From Caballeronia catudaia (GTDB lineage Bacteria > Pseudomonadota > Gammaproteobacteria > Burkholderiales > Burkholderiaceae): DNA of 64,000 nucleotides. The stretch lies in assembly GCF_001544755.2 (NCBI RefSeq), contig NZ_FCOF02000004.1, forward strand, positions 1 to 64,000, given 5' to 3'. Of the stretch, positions 1 to 8,109 are shown one piece after another (positions within the stretch are counted from its first letter, which is position 1; each line of letters starts with the position of its first letter). Both the position numbers and the translations under genes were made by a program. A model generated the notes under the pieces. The model was not told the origin of the DNA, made no database searches, and was given only the letters and a program-made list of their open reading frames with translations.

Positions 1-339
1 GGCGCGGCTGAAGGGGTCGCCGGGGCGGTGCTTGGCGGCGCGGGTTCGAGCGACGGCGATTCGATGCTCAAGAGCTTCGGAGATACTGACGGTGGCGAAG
101 GCGGTTCGTTGCTCAGTGACGCGCAGCCGTTCCAGTATCAGCCGAACGCTTTGAGCGATGATGTAACGGAACTGGCGGCGCGTGGCGTCAGTGAAGCACA
201 AGAGGCTGAATGCTTCGCTGAGTACGATATCGACATGGAAATGTGCTCGGCGGGCGGCGCGATGTACAAGAGTCCGGCGTATTACCTTGAATGTAAGGCG
301 CGTGCCTTCCAGAAATACCAGCAATGCAGAGGATATTGA
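1..339 (+). CDS. C-terminal fragment of a large protein (possible effector/toxin), cut by window edge
   Basis: The frame is open from base 1 and ends with TGA at 337-339, so only about 112 C-terminal residues are present. The start of this part is rich in Gly, Ala and Ser (linker-like). The last 45 residues are compact, with four cysteines spaced in CFAEYD, MCSAGG, LECKAR and QCRGY and many aromatic residues. Short Cys-paired ends of this kind occur on secreted or polymorphic effector proteins, but I do not recognise a named domain. A small ORF begins two bases after the stop, an arrangement seen in effector-immunity pairs. Function is not assigned. Confidence 0.6.
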   Translation, partial: GAAEGVAGAVLGGAGSSDGDSMLKSFGDTDGGEGGSLLSDAQPFQYQPNALSDDVTELAARGVSEAQEAECFAEYDIDMEMCSAGGAMYKSPAYYLECKARAFQKYQQCRGY

Positions 340-340
340 G

Positions 341-625
341 ATGACCAAACCACCGCGAGCGGCGATTGTCTTCTACGACGAAGACACTCAAGAATTTAAA
401 GTCTGTAACGTACAGCGATCAAAGGTGCAGCCTTTAATCGAACGCGCTACGGTTATGCCTGTCCCGCTTGATGAACATGATGCCACTATCACTGATGAGG
501 ACGCACGCAGGCTGGGAGGCATGGTCATGCTAATGCAGGGACACACGAATCCAGAATTGCGTGACCGTTTCAGGATCACAACGGAACGACCAATGAATTG
601 GGAGTCCACACAGCGACCCGAATAA
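341..625 (+). CDS. Small hypothetical protein, possible immunity partner of the upstream gene
   Basis: A 94-residue protein begins with MTKPPRAAIVFYDED. The ATG at 341 lies one base after the upstream TGA, so the two genes are almost certainly cotranscribed and translationally coupled. The protein is acidic to neutral, lacks a signal peptide and membrane segments, and looks cytoplasmic. The same frame stays open upstream to 182, but that part overlaps the preceding gene and is not needed. I recognise no family. The immunity suggestion rests only on size and position after a possible effector C-terminus. Confidence 0.55.
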   Translation: MTKPPRAAIVFYDEDTQEFKVCNVQRSKVQPLIERATVMPVPLDEHDATITDEDARRLGGMVMLMQGHTNPELRDRFRITTERPMNWESTQRPE

Positions 626-668
626 AGACAGTGAGAAAAAACGGACCGAACGTGGCCACGTAAGGAGC

Positions 669-696
669 AAAAAGGCCGCCCCGTACACGGGCGGCC
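669..696 (-). terminator. Rho-independent terminator, minus strand
   Basis: GGCCGCCC at 674-681 pairs with GGGCGGCC at 689-696 around a 7-base loop. On the minus strand the hairpin is followed by five T (A run 669-673 on the plus strand). It would end transcripts from the minus-strand genes at about 700-1166. Confidence 0.75.
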
Positions 697-699
697 AAG

Positions 700-1001
700 T
701 CGTACGAACGCGCGATATCCAGGCCCTTGGCGGCGGTTGAACCGCTATTGGTCCGTCGACACCAGCGACGGCCAGTTGTTCGCCGGTCATCTTCAGGACT
801 TCCAAAACAGCGCGCCTTTCGCGCGCTTCTTGGACAAGCAGCGCCGCCCATCCGGCTTGGTCTAACCGCTCGCGGATAGTTTCAATGAGGAAACGATCCA
901 GTCTGCGATACTCTTTCGCGCCGCGCGTCTGGTCTCGAACCCACTTAAGTTCGCCATAGCGCCGCGCGCTTTCGCCTGCTCGAATCGACGGCGCCCGACG
1001 C
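700..1001 (-). pseudogene. Start-less coding remnant downstream of the Oxidored-like gene
   Basis: One minus-strand frame reads as plausible protein across this stretch, including RYGELKWVRDQTRGAKEY, LDRFLIETIRERLDQAGWAA and VLEVLKMTGEQLAVAG, with helical, charged character and reasonable codon choice. It has no ATG, GTG or TTG start after the stop of the upstream 54-aa gene. No stop appears before the terminator at 669-696, so the frame runs through the hairpin. A second frame looks more coding near 700-750, so a frameshift is possible. I read this as a decayed gene rather than a functional one. The family is not recognised. Confidence 0.3.
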
Positions 1002-1166
1002 TCAGTTCGACCCGTGCCGCGCTTCCCATGCGCGCAACGCCGTCTCGTAGCGTTCGAGCGCCTCCTCGTAAAGATCGAAGACGCACGGATTGCAGCCGCT
1101 CTGACAGCAATCGTCCGGCAATGGACGCTCGGGCGGCGTCGGGCGCGGGTCGTCGGGATCGGGCAT
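1002..1166 (-). CDS. Oxidoreductase-like domain small protein (Oxidored-like family)
   Basis: This 54-residue protein starts MPDPDDPRPTPPERP and continues with DDCCQSGCNPCVFDLY and then YETALRAWEARHG. A proline-rich start, a CC..GC..C cysteine cluster and a D-L-Y-E-E helix are the hallmark of the short Oxidored-like N-terminal family (PF09791), common in beta- and gammaproteobacteria. Its biochemical role is unknown despite the name; the cysteine cluster suggests metal or redox chemistry. ATG at 1166 is chosen. An in-frame TTG four codons upstream is an alternative, and a stop lies just before that. The gene sits opposite to and upstream of the acylase gene. Confidence 0.8.
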   Translation of the reverse strand: MPDPDDPRPTPPERPLPDDCCQSGCNPCVFDLYEEALERYETALRAWEARHGSN

Positions 1167-1326
1167 CGGCGTGAGCAAGGCGTAGACGGTTCATTGTGCA
1201 TCGGCTTCGCGAGGCGCGACGCGAGCGGCTAGACTTTGGCGGCGGGCCGCGCCGCGCGCGATGCGATACTGCGCGCGGGGCAATTGCCCGCCCGTCATCA
1301 CGTCGACAGGACCGAGGACTCACGCG

Positions 1327-3813
1327 ATGAATCAGTTCGTCCGCTCTGCGATCTCCGGCGCGCTCGCGAGCGCCTTGCTGGCCGGCTGCGCCGTGCAGCC
1401 GGAAACATCGGAAACGCCGGGCGGCGCCGGGCAGACGGGCGCGGCGAATCAGTCGAATGCCGGCTCACCGGCCGCCTACAGCGCGGAAATCCGCCGCACG
1501 CAGGACGGCATTCCGCACATCCGCGCCGCCGAGGTGGGCAGCCTCGGTTTCGGATTCGGCTACGCGCAGGCGCAGGACAACCTGTGCACGCTCGCCGATG
1601 GCTTCATTACGTATCGCGGCGAGCGCTCGGCGTATTTCGGGCCGGACGCGCGCCCGATGTCGGCGGCGACCTTCGGCCAGCCGCGCAACATCGACGCCGA
1701 CTTCTTCTTTCGTCTCGTCGGCGATCCGGCGACGGTCGAGCGCTACCGTTCCGCGCAGCCGGCCGACCTGCGCAGTCTCATCGACGGCTTCGCGGGCGGC
1801 TACAACCGCTATCTCGCCGATCTCAACGCGGGCCGCTTTCCCGGCGCGCACGCGGCGTGCCGGGGCAAGCCGTGGCTCGGCAAGATCAGCGCGGACGACA
1901 TCTATCTGCGCCTGATCTCGGCCAATCTCGCGAGCGGCTCGGCGCGCTTCGTGACGCCGATCGCAACGGCGCATCCGCCGAAGCCTGCTACATCGACGCC
2001 GCGCGGCGACACCAATGAAACGCAAACGGCGCTCGACGCACTGCGCTATTCCATCGGCGAGCATCCGGGCATCGGCAGCAACGCGCTGGCGTTCGGCGCG
2101 CCGATCACACGCGACAAGCGCAGCATCCTGTTCGGCAATCCGCACTGGTTCTGGCGCGGCCCCGATCGTTTCTATCAGGCGCAACTGACGATTCCCGGAC
2201 AGATGAACGTCGCGGGCGTGTCGTTTCTGGGCGTGCCGCTGATCGTGCTCGGCTTCAACGAGAACATCGCGTGGACGCATACAGTGTCGAGCGCGCGGCG
2301 CTTCGGCATCTTTCAGTTGACGCTCGATCCCGCCGATCCGACGCGCTATCTGGTCGATGGCCAGAGCGAAGCGATGACGCCCGTGCCGCTCACGGTTCGC
2401 GCCCGCCGCGCCGATGGCAGTGTCGAAACCGTGTCGCGCACGCTATTCCGCACGCGCTTCGGGCCGGTCGTCGATCTGTCCGCGATGGCGCAGGGCCTCG
2501 GCTGGAACGCACAGCGCGCGTATGCGCTCGCCGACGTGAACGTCGACAACACGCGCGTGTTCCAGAACTTTTTCGCGTGGAATCAGGCGCGCTCGCTCGT
2601 CGATTTCATGGCGATCCAGAAGCGCTACGCGGCGATGCCGTGGGCGAACACGTTCGCGATCGGGCGCGGCGACGAGCGCGTCTGGTTCGCCGACATCGGT
2701 CCGATTCCGAACGTGCCCGACGCCCTCGCCGATGCGTGCACGACGCCGGCAGGCCGCGCGTTCGCGAGCCGCGTGCCGGGCGTGCCGTTCCTCGACGGCT
2801 CGAAGAGCGCGTGCGCGTGGCGCATCGATCCGGCGAGCGTACAGCCGGGCGCGCTGCCGCTCGATCAATTGCCGAACACCGTGCGCGGCGATTACGTCGG
2901 CAACTTCAACGACAGTTATTGGCTCACCAACGCAAATGCGCCGATGTCGGGCTATCCGCTCGTGGCGGGCGCGACGCGTGTCGAGCAGTCGCTGCGCACG
3001 CGTTATGGCCATCTGCTCGCCGCGCGATTGCAGCGCGAGCGCGGCGGCGTCACGCGCGAGGCGCTCGAATCGGCCGTGCTGGAAACGAACTCGATGTCCG
3101 AGCGCCTTTTCCGCAAACCGCTGCTCGACGCGGTCTGCACGGTCAACGAAGCGGGCGGCCCGCTGCGCGAGGCCTGCGAGGTGTTGCGCAAATGGAACGG
3201 CACGGCGGATATCGACGCGCGCGGCGCAAACCTGTGGGACGAGTTCTGGCTGCGCGTGATGCGCATCGCGCCGGAGCGTCTGTACGAGTCGGGATTCGAT
3301 CCGAACAAACCGCTCGCGACGCCGGGCGGCTTCAACGTCGACAATCCGGCCGTGCTCCAGGACTTGCGCCAGGCGCTCGGCGGCGCGGCGCTCGCGCTGA
3401 ATCTGAACGGCTTCGCGCTCGATTCACGGCGCGGCGACATTCTTTACACGACGCGCAACGGCGCGCGCGTGCCGCTCTACGGCGGCTGCGACGAGGCGGG
3501 TTACTTCGTGATCGTCTGCGCGCGACGGCCGCTCGACCGGCAAGGTTATCCGATGGATGCGAACGGTCAGGGCGACAGTTACGTGCAGATGGTCACGTTC
3601 GGCGAGAACGGCGTGGAAGCCGACACGATGCTTTCGCATTCCGAATCGGACGATCCGGCCTCGCCGCATTCCGGCGACGCGACGCGCGCGTTCGCCGCGA
3701 AACGCTGGTCGCGCTTTCCGTTCACCGAACAGGCGATCGATTCCGATCCGGCGGTGACGCGCGCCGTCGTGTCCTCCATGCCCAACGACGCCGCAGGCCC
3801 GCCGAAACGCTGA
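1327..3813 (+). CDS. Penicillin acylase family lipoprotein (Ntn hydrolase)
   Basis: The product is 828 residues and belongs to the penicillin amidase/acyl-homoserine-lactone acylase family. These enzymes hydrolyse amide bonds after autocatalytic cleavage into alpha and beta chains. The beta-chain nucleophile is visible as Ser251 in GIGSNALAFG, preceded by the linker, and GNPHWFW and FLGVPLIVLGFNENIAW follow as in the family. The start at 1327 gives MNQFVRSAISGALASALLAGC, a lipoprotein signal with Cys at the lipobox, so it is probably anchored and acts in the periplasm. An upstream in-frame ATG at 1261 would hide this signal. The natural substrate cannot be read from sequence; acyl-homoserine lactone or another N-acyl compound are possibilities. 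Confidence 0.9.
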   Translation: MNQFVRSAISGALASALLAGCAVQPETSETPGGAGQTGAANQSNAGSPAAYSAEIRRTQDGIPHIRAAEVGSLGFGFGYAQAQDNLCTLADGFITYRGERSAYFGPDARPMSAATFGQPRNIDADFFFRLVGDPATVERYRSAQPADLRSLIDGFAGGYNRYLADLNAGRFPGAHAACRGKPWLGKISADDIYLRLISANLASGSARFVTPIATAHPPKPATSTPRGDTNETQTALDALRYSIGEHPGIGSNALAFGAPITRDKRSILFGNPHWFWRGPDRFYQAQLTIPGQMNVAGVSFLGVPLIVLGFNENIAWTHTVSSARRFGIFQLTLDPADPTRYLVDGQSEAMTPVPLTVRARRADGSVETVSRTLFRTRFGPVVDLSAMAQGLGWNAQRAYALADVNVDNTRVFQNFFAWNQARSLVDFMAIQKRYAAMPWANTFAIGRGDERVWFADIGPIPNVPDALADACTTPAGRAFASRVPGVPFLDGSKSACAWRIDPASVQPGALPLDQLPNTVRGDYVGNFNDSYWLTNANAPMSGYPLVAGATRVEQSLRTRYGHLLAARLQRERGGVTREALESAVLETNSMSERLFRKPLLDAVCTVNEAGGPLREACEVLRKWNGTADIDARGANLWDEFWLRVMRIAPERLYESGFDPNKPLATPGGFNVDNPAVLQDLRQALGGAALALNLNGFALDSRRGDILYTTRNGARVPLYGGCDEAGYFVIVCARRPLDRQGYPMDANGQGDSYVQMVTFGENGVEADTMLSHSESDDPASPHSGDATRAFAAKRWSRFPFTEQAIDSDPAVTRAVVSSMPNDAAGPPKR

Positions 3814-3897
3814 CACATCGCTGCAAAAGCGCCCGCCCGGTCGAGCAGAGGACGAATCCCGTCTATGATGGAAGTTTGCTCGAATGGAACTACGGTC

Positions 3898-5364
3898 ATG
3901 ACAATCGGCGACAGCACGCAACACGAAGCGGTGCGGCTCGATTCCGCCGCGCTGCGGGATTTCGTGGAACGCAAATGGAACGACGAGATCGTGCCGGCAC
4001 TGACCGACTACATCGCAGTGCCCGCGAAAAGCCCGATGTTCGATGCCGACTGGGCGCACCACGGGTTCATCGAGCGCGTGGTCACGGATGCGGTCGACTG
4101 GGTCAAGACGCAGCCGGTGAAAGGCCTGAAGGTCGAGATCGTGCGCTTGCCCGAGCGCACGCCGGTCATCTTCTTCGAGGCGCCCGCCACGCGTTCCGGC
4201 AGCACGGAAACGGTCGTCCTGTACGGCCATCTGGACAAGCAGCCGGAATTCGAAGGCTGGCGCAGCGATCTCGGGCCGTGGACGCCGAAGCTCGAAGACG
4301 ACAAGCTGTACGGCCGCGGCGGCGCCGACGACGGCTACGCGACCTACGCCAGCATCACCGCGCTCGCCGCGCTGGATGCGCAGGGCGTCGAGAGGCCGCG
4401 CTGCGTCGGCATCATCGAAACGTGCGAGGAATCGGGCAGCTACGATCTCCTGCCTTACATCGACGCGCTGCGCGAGCGGCTCGGCGACGTGGGCCTCGTC
4501 ATCTGCCTCGATTCGGGCGCGGGCAACTACGATCAGCTCTGGCTCACCACGTCGCTGCGCGGGCTCGTCGCGGGTGATCTCGAAGTGCAGGTTCTGGACG
4601 AGGGCATTCACTCGGGCGGCTACGGCGGCATTGCGCCGTCGACGTTCCGCATCATGCGGCAACTGTTCGAGCGCCTCGAAGACTCCAGCACCGGCGATCT
4701 GCTGCCGAAGGAATTTCACTGCGCGATCCCGATGATGCGCCGGCGCGAAGCCGAAGCCACCGCGCGTATTCTCGGCGACGACGTCTGGAAGAAACTGCCG
4801 TGGAGTTGCGGCCAGGACGGCGGCAGCGTCTTGCCGACGACGACCGATCCGCGTGAAGCGCTGCTCAATTCCACGTGGCGTCCGTCGCTCACGGTGACGG
4901 GCGCGTCCGGCCTCCCGCCGCTCGCCGATGCGGGCAACGTGCTTGCGCCGCGCACCGCGTTCAAGCTGTCGCTGCGCCTGCCGCCGCTCATCGACGCGAC
5001 CGAGGCGGTCACGCGGCTGCAAAGACTGCTCGAACGCGACGCGCCGTACAACGCCAAGGTCACGTTCAAGCCGGAAGCGGGCGCGGCCACCGGCTGGAAT
5101 GCGCCTGATCTCGCGCCGTGGCTGGCGACGTCGCTGAACGAGGCGTCGAAGCGGCACTTCGGCGCGAACGTCGCGTTCATCGGACAGGGCGGCACGATTC
5201 CGCTGATGAACACGCTGAAGGAAGGCTTCCCGCGCTCGCAATTCATGGTGTGCGGCGTGCTCGGCCCGAAATCGAATGCGCATGGTCCGAACGAATTCCT
5301 GCATATTCCGTATGGGAAGAAGCTGACGGCTTCCGTCGCCGAAGTCATCGCAGCGGCGCCCTAA
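3898..5364 (+). CDS. M20 family metallopeptidase (zinc-dependent dipeptidase-like)
   Basis: The product is 488 residues and cytoplasmic (no signal). M20 metal ligands are in order: His111 and Asp113 in YGHLDKQ, Asp144/145 in GRGGADDGYAT, the catalytic and bridging pair Glu177/Glu178 in TCEESGSYD, an Asp in CLDSGAGNYD, and a late His in NAHGPNEFLHI. A dimerisation (lid) domain lies in the second half. It probably cleaves dipeptides or N-acyl amino acids, using two zinc ions. The ATG at 3898 (MTIGDSTQHEAV) is preferred over 3865 because the added 11 residues look like leader. A strong terminator follows, so the gene is likely a single unit. Confidence 0.88.
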   Translation: MTIGDSTQHEAVRLDSAALRDFVERKWNDEIVPALTDYIAVPAKSPMFDADWAHHGFIERVVTDAVDWVKTQPVKGLKVEIVRLPERTPVIFFEAPATRSGSTETVVLYGHLDKQPEFEGWRSDLGPWTPKLEDDKLYGRGGADDGYATYASITALAALDAQGVERPRCVGIIETCEESGSYDLLPYIDALRERLGDVGLVICLDSGAGNYDQLWLTTSLRGLVAGDLEVQVLDEGIHSGGYGGIAPSTFRIMRQLFERLEDSSTGDLLPKEFHCAIPMMRRREAEATARILGDDVWKKLPWSCGQDGGSVLPTTTDPREALLNSTWRPSLTVTGASGLPPLADAGNVLAPRTAFKLSLRLPPLIDATEAVTRLQRLLERDAPYNAKVTFKPEAGAATGWNAPDLAPWLATSLNEASKRHFGANVAFIGQGGTIPLMNTLKEGFPRSQFMVCGVLGPKSNAHGPNEFLHIPYGKKLTASVAEVIAAAP

Positions 5365-5391
5365 GCGCTGCGGATCGTTGAACTCCGATGA

Positions 5392-5417
5392 AGCCCGGAT
5401 CGTCCGGGCTTTTTTTC
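5392..5417 (+). terminator. Rho-independent terminator after the M20 peptidase
   Basis: AGCCCGGA (5392-5399) and TCCGGGCT (5403-5410) form a perfect 8-bp stem with a TCG loop, followed directly by a T run to 5417. Confidence 0.92.
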
Positions 5418-5444
5418 GGCCGTATTCAACGATTTTGTAAAACA

Positions 5445-5461
5445 AACTGGTAAGGCCAGTT
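5445..5461. promoter_or_regulatory. Palindromic operator candidate upstream of the Ldh-family gene
   Basis: AACTGG-TAAGG-CCAGTT is a perfect 6-bp inverted repeat with a 5-base centre, about 80 bases ahead of the dehydrogenase start. TGG...CCA half-sites of this size resemble operators of GntR/FadR-type regulators (PdhR, LldR), which often control lactate and keto-acid genes. No regulator gene is adjacent. Assignment to GntR is inference. Confidence 0.45.
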
Positions 5462-5539
5462 GAACGCCGGTAAAGTGATGGACCCGAGCGCGTCTCAAAA
5501 AACGAACGCGCGCCATCAACTACGGAGACGAGTGTCGCA

Positions 5540-6649
5540 ATGAATGCATCCCCCACGCCCAACGCTTCAACCACCGAACAGCGCATCGCCGCCGACACGC
5601 TGCACGCCTATGTCCGAGCCATCTGGGAGTCCGCCGGCAGTGCGCCGCGCGAGGCGGAACTGGTCGCGGATCACCTGGTGATGTCGAATCTGTCGGGTCA
5701 CGATTCGCACGGCGTCGGGATGATTCCGCGCTACGTCGCGTCGCTCGGCGAGGGACAACTGAAGCTCAACACGCACGCCGAGATCGTGCGCGATGCCGGC
5801 GCGGTGCTGACCGTCGACGGCCGCAAGGGTTTCGGGCAGGTTGTCGCTTACGAGGCGATGGAGCACGGCATCGAGCGCGCGAAGAAGCTCGGCGTGTGCG
5901 CCGTGGGCTTGCGCAACGCGCACCACATTGGGCGGATCGGCCATTGGGCGGAGCAGTGCGCGAAGGCGGGGCTCGTGTCGTTTCACTTCGTGAACGTGGC
6001 GGGCGATCCGCTCGTCGCGCCTTTCGGCGGCATCGACCGGCGCTTTGGCACGAATCCGTTTTGCGCCGCGTATCCGCGCGACGGCAAGAGCCCGCTCGTG
6101 CTGGACTTCGCGACCGCCGGCATCGCTTATGGCAAGACGCGCGTCGCATACAACAAGGGCGTGAAGGTCGCGCCGGGCATGCTGCTCGATCATGAAGGCC
6201 GGCCGACCGTCGAGCCGAAGGTGATGCACGAAGAGCCGTTCGGCTCGCTCACCGCGTTCGGCTTGCACAAGGGTTCGGGGCTCGCCGCGCTGTGCGAGAT
6301 TTTCGGCGGAGCGCTGTCGGGCGGCTACACGACGCACGAAGACACGCTGGAGAAGTCGAGCGCGATCATCAACTGCATGACGTCGGTGATCGTCGATCCG
6401 AACGCATTCGACGCGCCCGCCGCGCAAGCGGAAGCCGAGGCGTTCCTCGAATGGATGAAGGCGTCGCCGCGCGCCGAGGGCGTCGATGCGATCTACGCGC
6501 CGGGCGAGCCCGAAGAGGCGCGCCGTGCGGAGCGCACCGCGAACGGCATTGCGATCGATCCGACGACGTGGAAGCAGATCCGCGATTCCGCGACGAAGTC
6601 GGGCATGACTGAAGCGCAAATCGAGAAATTCGCGAGCGCGCTCAAGTAA
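5540..6649 (+). CDS. Ldh family oxidoreductase (malate/L-lactate/ureidoglycolate dehydrogenase type)
   Basis: This 369-residue NAD(P)-dependent dehydrogenase has the MDH2/LDH2 fold (not Rossmann). Family signatures include HLVMSNLSGHDSHGVGMIPR, with the catalytic His and substrate Arg, then AVGLRNAHHIGRIGHWAE, FGGIDRRFGTNPF and LDFATAGIAYGK. Members reduce or oxidise 2-keto/2-hydroxy acids; the exact substrate is not set by sequence. The start ATG at 5540 has GGAG ten bases upstream (CGGAGACG). It lies between two terminator-type hairpins and carries its own palindromic operator at 5445-5461, so it is probably induced as a single gene. Confidence 0.9.
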   Translation: MNASPTPNASTTEQRIAADTLHAYVRAIWESAGSAPREAELVADHLVMSNLSGHDSHGVGMIPRYVASLGEGQLKLNTHAEIVRDAGAVLTVDGRKGFGQVVAYEAMEHGIERAKKLGVCAVGLRNAHHIGRIGHWAEQCAKAGLVSFHFVNVAGDPLVAPFGGIDRRFGTNPFCAAYPRDGKSPLVLDFATAGIAYGKTRVAYNKGVKVAPGMLLDHEGRPTVEPKVMHEEPFGSLTAFGLHKGSGLAALCEIFGGALSGGYTTHEDTLEKSSAIINCMTSVIVDPNAFDAPAAQAEAEAFLEWMKASPRAEGVDAIYAPGEPEEARRAERTANGIAIDPTTWKQIRDSATKSGMTEAQIEKFASALK

Positions 6650-6666
6650 GTCGCCGATGCAACTAC

Positions 6667-6695
6667 GCGGCAAATTGGTCAAGCCAGTTTGCCGC
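6667..6695. terminator. Long hairpin between convergent genes (probable bidirectional terminator)
   Basis: A 12-bp arm, GCGGCAAATTGG (6667-6678), pairs with CCAGTTTGCCGC (6684-6695) with one G-U and a 5-base loop. It lies between the ends of two converging genes (6649 and 6705). There is no T run on either side, so termination is inferred from position. Its core resembles the operator at 5445-5461. Confidence 0.5.
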
Positions 6696-6704
6696 GCGGC
6701 GCAA

Positions 6705-7601
6705 TCAGGCGGTCATGTCCTGCGCGATCCATTCGATGACGGACGTGCGCTTCGGCTGCCAGCCGAGCAGTTCGCGGGTGCGCTTGCTGCGCACGCGGCT
6801 GTTCGAACCCAGCCCGTACGAGGCCATTTCGTAGCCCCATTCCTCGATCGCCTGTTCGAGCGGCCAGTCCTCCGGGCCGCGCAGGCCGAGCGCCTTCGCC
6901 ATCGCGGCCGTCATGTCGCGAAACTGCGCTTCGCCGCTCTCGACGAAATAGAACGTACCCGCCGGCGATTTTTCGAGCGCGAGACGGTAGACAGCGACGA
7001 CATCGTCGATATGCACGTTCGACCAGATATTCAGCCCGCGTCCCACATGGCGCACGACGCCGCTCTTTTTCGCCTGGCGCTCGAGGCGCGGCAACTGCAC
7101 GCTCGCCGTATCGGGCACCGCGCCGTGACCATAGATCAGCGTGTTGCAGAGCACGGCGGAGCGTATGCCGCGCTTTGCGGCTTCGAGCACGAGAGCGTCG
7201 ATTGCGACGCGCGGCGCCTTGTCGGGCGTCGGCTCGGGCAAATCGTCTTCGGTGTAGATCTTGTCCGATGCCTCGCCGCCCGACGCGTCGCCGACGATAC
7301 TCGACCCGCTCGTATGCAAGAACGGCTTGCCCGAGCCTTCGAGCGCGCCGATCAGCGCTTCGACCGCGCCGCGATGATCGCTGCTCGCCGCGTTGATGAC
7401 GGCATCCGCCGCGCGGGCTTCGGCGGCGAGAAGCGCGGTGTCGTCCAGACTGCCGGTCACCGGTTCGATGTTCAGGCGTTTAAGTTCGTCGGCTTGCCCG
7501 TCGCGCCGGATGAGTCCGCGCACGCGATGGCCGTCGCGCGCCAGTCCCGCCGCAATCGATCCGCCGATGAAACCGCCCGCGCCCGTGATGAAGATGTTCA
7601 T
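6705..7601 (-). CDS. NAD-dependent epimerase/dehydratase family protein
   Basis: A 298-residue short-chain (extended SDR) protein. The N-terminus MNIFITGAGGFIGGSIAAGL carries the GxxGxxG dinucleotide-binding motif. Residues around HTSGSSIVGD and NTLIYGHGAVPD replace the usual S...YxxxK area, and NIWSNVHIDDVVAVYRLAL matches the family C-terminal half. It is likely a soluble NAD(P)H enzyme acting on a sugar nucleotide or carbonyl compound; the atypical Tyr-Lys region makes the reaction uncertain. The ATG at 7601 has GGAG upstream, so the eight extra residues of the longer frame are not used. It is divergent from the RidA gene. Confidence 0.82.
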   Translation of the reverse strand: MNIFITGAGGFIGGSIAAGLARDGHRVRGLIRRDGQADELKRLNIEPVTGSLDDTALLAAEARAADAVINAASSDHRGAVEALIGALEGSGKPFLHTSGSSIVGDASGGEASDKIYTEDDLPEPTPDKAPRVAIDALVLEAAKRGIRSAVLCNTLIYGHGAVPDTASVQLPRLERQAKKSGVVRHVGRGLNIWSNVHIDDVVAVYRLALEKSPAGTFYFVESGEAQFRDMTAAMAKALGLRGPEDWPLEQAIEEWGYEMASYGLGSNSRVRSKRTRELLGWQPKRTSVIEWIAQDMTA

Positions 7602-7713
7602 GTTGCCGCTCCACTGAGTGTCCAAACTGCGATGAACACAGTATGGGCCGCTTCGACTTTCGCAAAAACGGTGATAGTCTCAAATGAACCTTGACTCCGA
7701 ATCAATAATCGCG

Positions 7714-8106
7714 ATGCCACCGATCGAACTCATCAACGCTCCCGGCCTGCCGATTCCCGCCGGCCACTACAGCCACGCGACGCGCGCGGGCAACCTCGTG
7801 TGCGTTTCCGGCCAGTTGCCGATTCGTCCCGACGGCACGCATACCGGCGACCGGCCGTTCGAAGAGCAGGCCGAACAGACGCTGGCCAACCTGCGGACCG
7901 TACTCGAAGCGGCAGGGGCGAGCCTTGCGGACTGCATCGAAGTGACGGTGTATCTCGTGGGCGTCGAGCACTGGAAGGCGTTCAACGAGATTTACGCGCG
8001 TCACTTCGGCGCGTGGAAGCCGGCGCGCGCCGTCGTGCCGGTCGGCGCGCTGCACTACGGCTATTTGCTGGAAATCTCCGCGCGCGCCTGGATAGAGCGC
8101 GCGTAG
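7714..8106 (+). CDS. RidA family protein (enamine/imine deaminase type)
   Basis: A 130-residue protein with the YjgF/YER057c/UK114 fold: PGLPIPAGHYSHATRAGNLV, VSGQLPIRPDG, the helix TLANLRTVLEAAGAS and the C-terminal ARAVVPVGALHYGYLLEISA, whose Arg105 corresponds to the substrate-binding Arg of RidA. RidA trimers hydrolyse reactive 2-aminoacrylate-type enamines; subgroup members may degrade other imines. ATG at 7714 gives a family-typical length. An in-frame ATG at 7684 would add ten residues. It diverges from the epimerase gene with about 110 bases between starts. Confidence 0.88.
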   Translation: MPPIELINAPGLPIPAGHYSHATRAGNLVCVSGQLPIRPDGTHTGDRPFEEQAEQTLANLRTVLEAAGASLADCIEVTVYLVGVEHWKAFNEIYARHFGAWKPARAVVPVGALHYGYLLEISARAWIERA

Positions 8107-8109
8107 CCG

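Noticed and set aside
3424-5598. 724-codon open frame on the minus strand
   Set aside because: It lies opposite the acylase and M20 genes, reads as Arg/Ala-rich low-information protein, and is a by-product of high GC.
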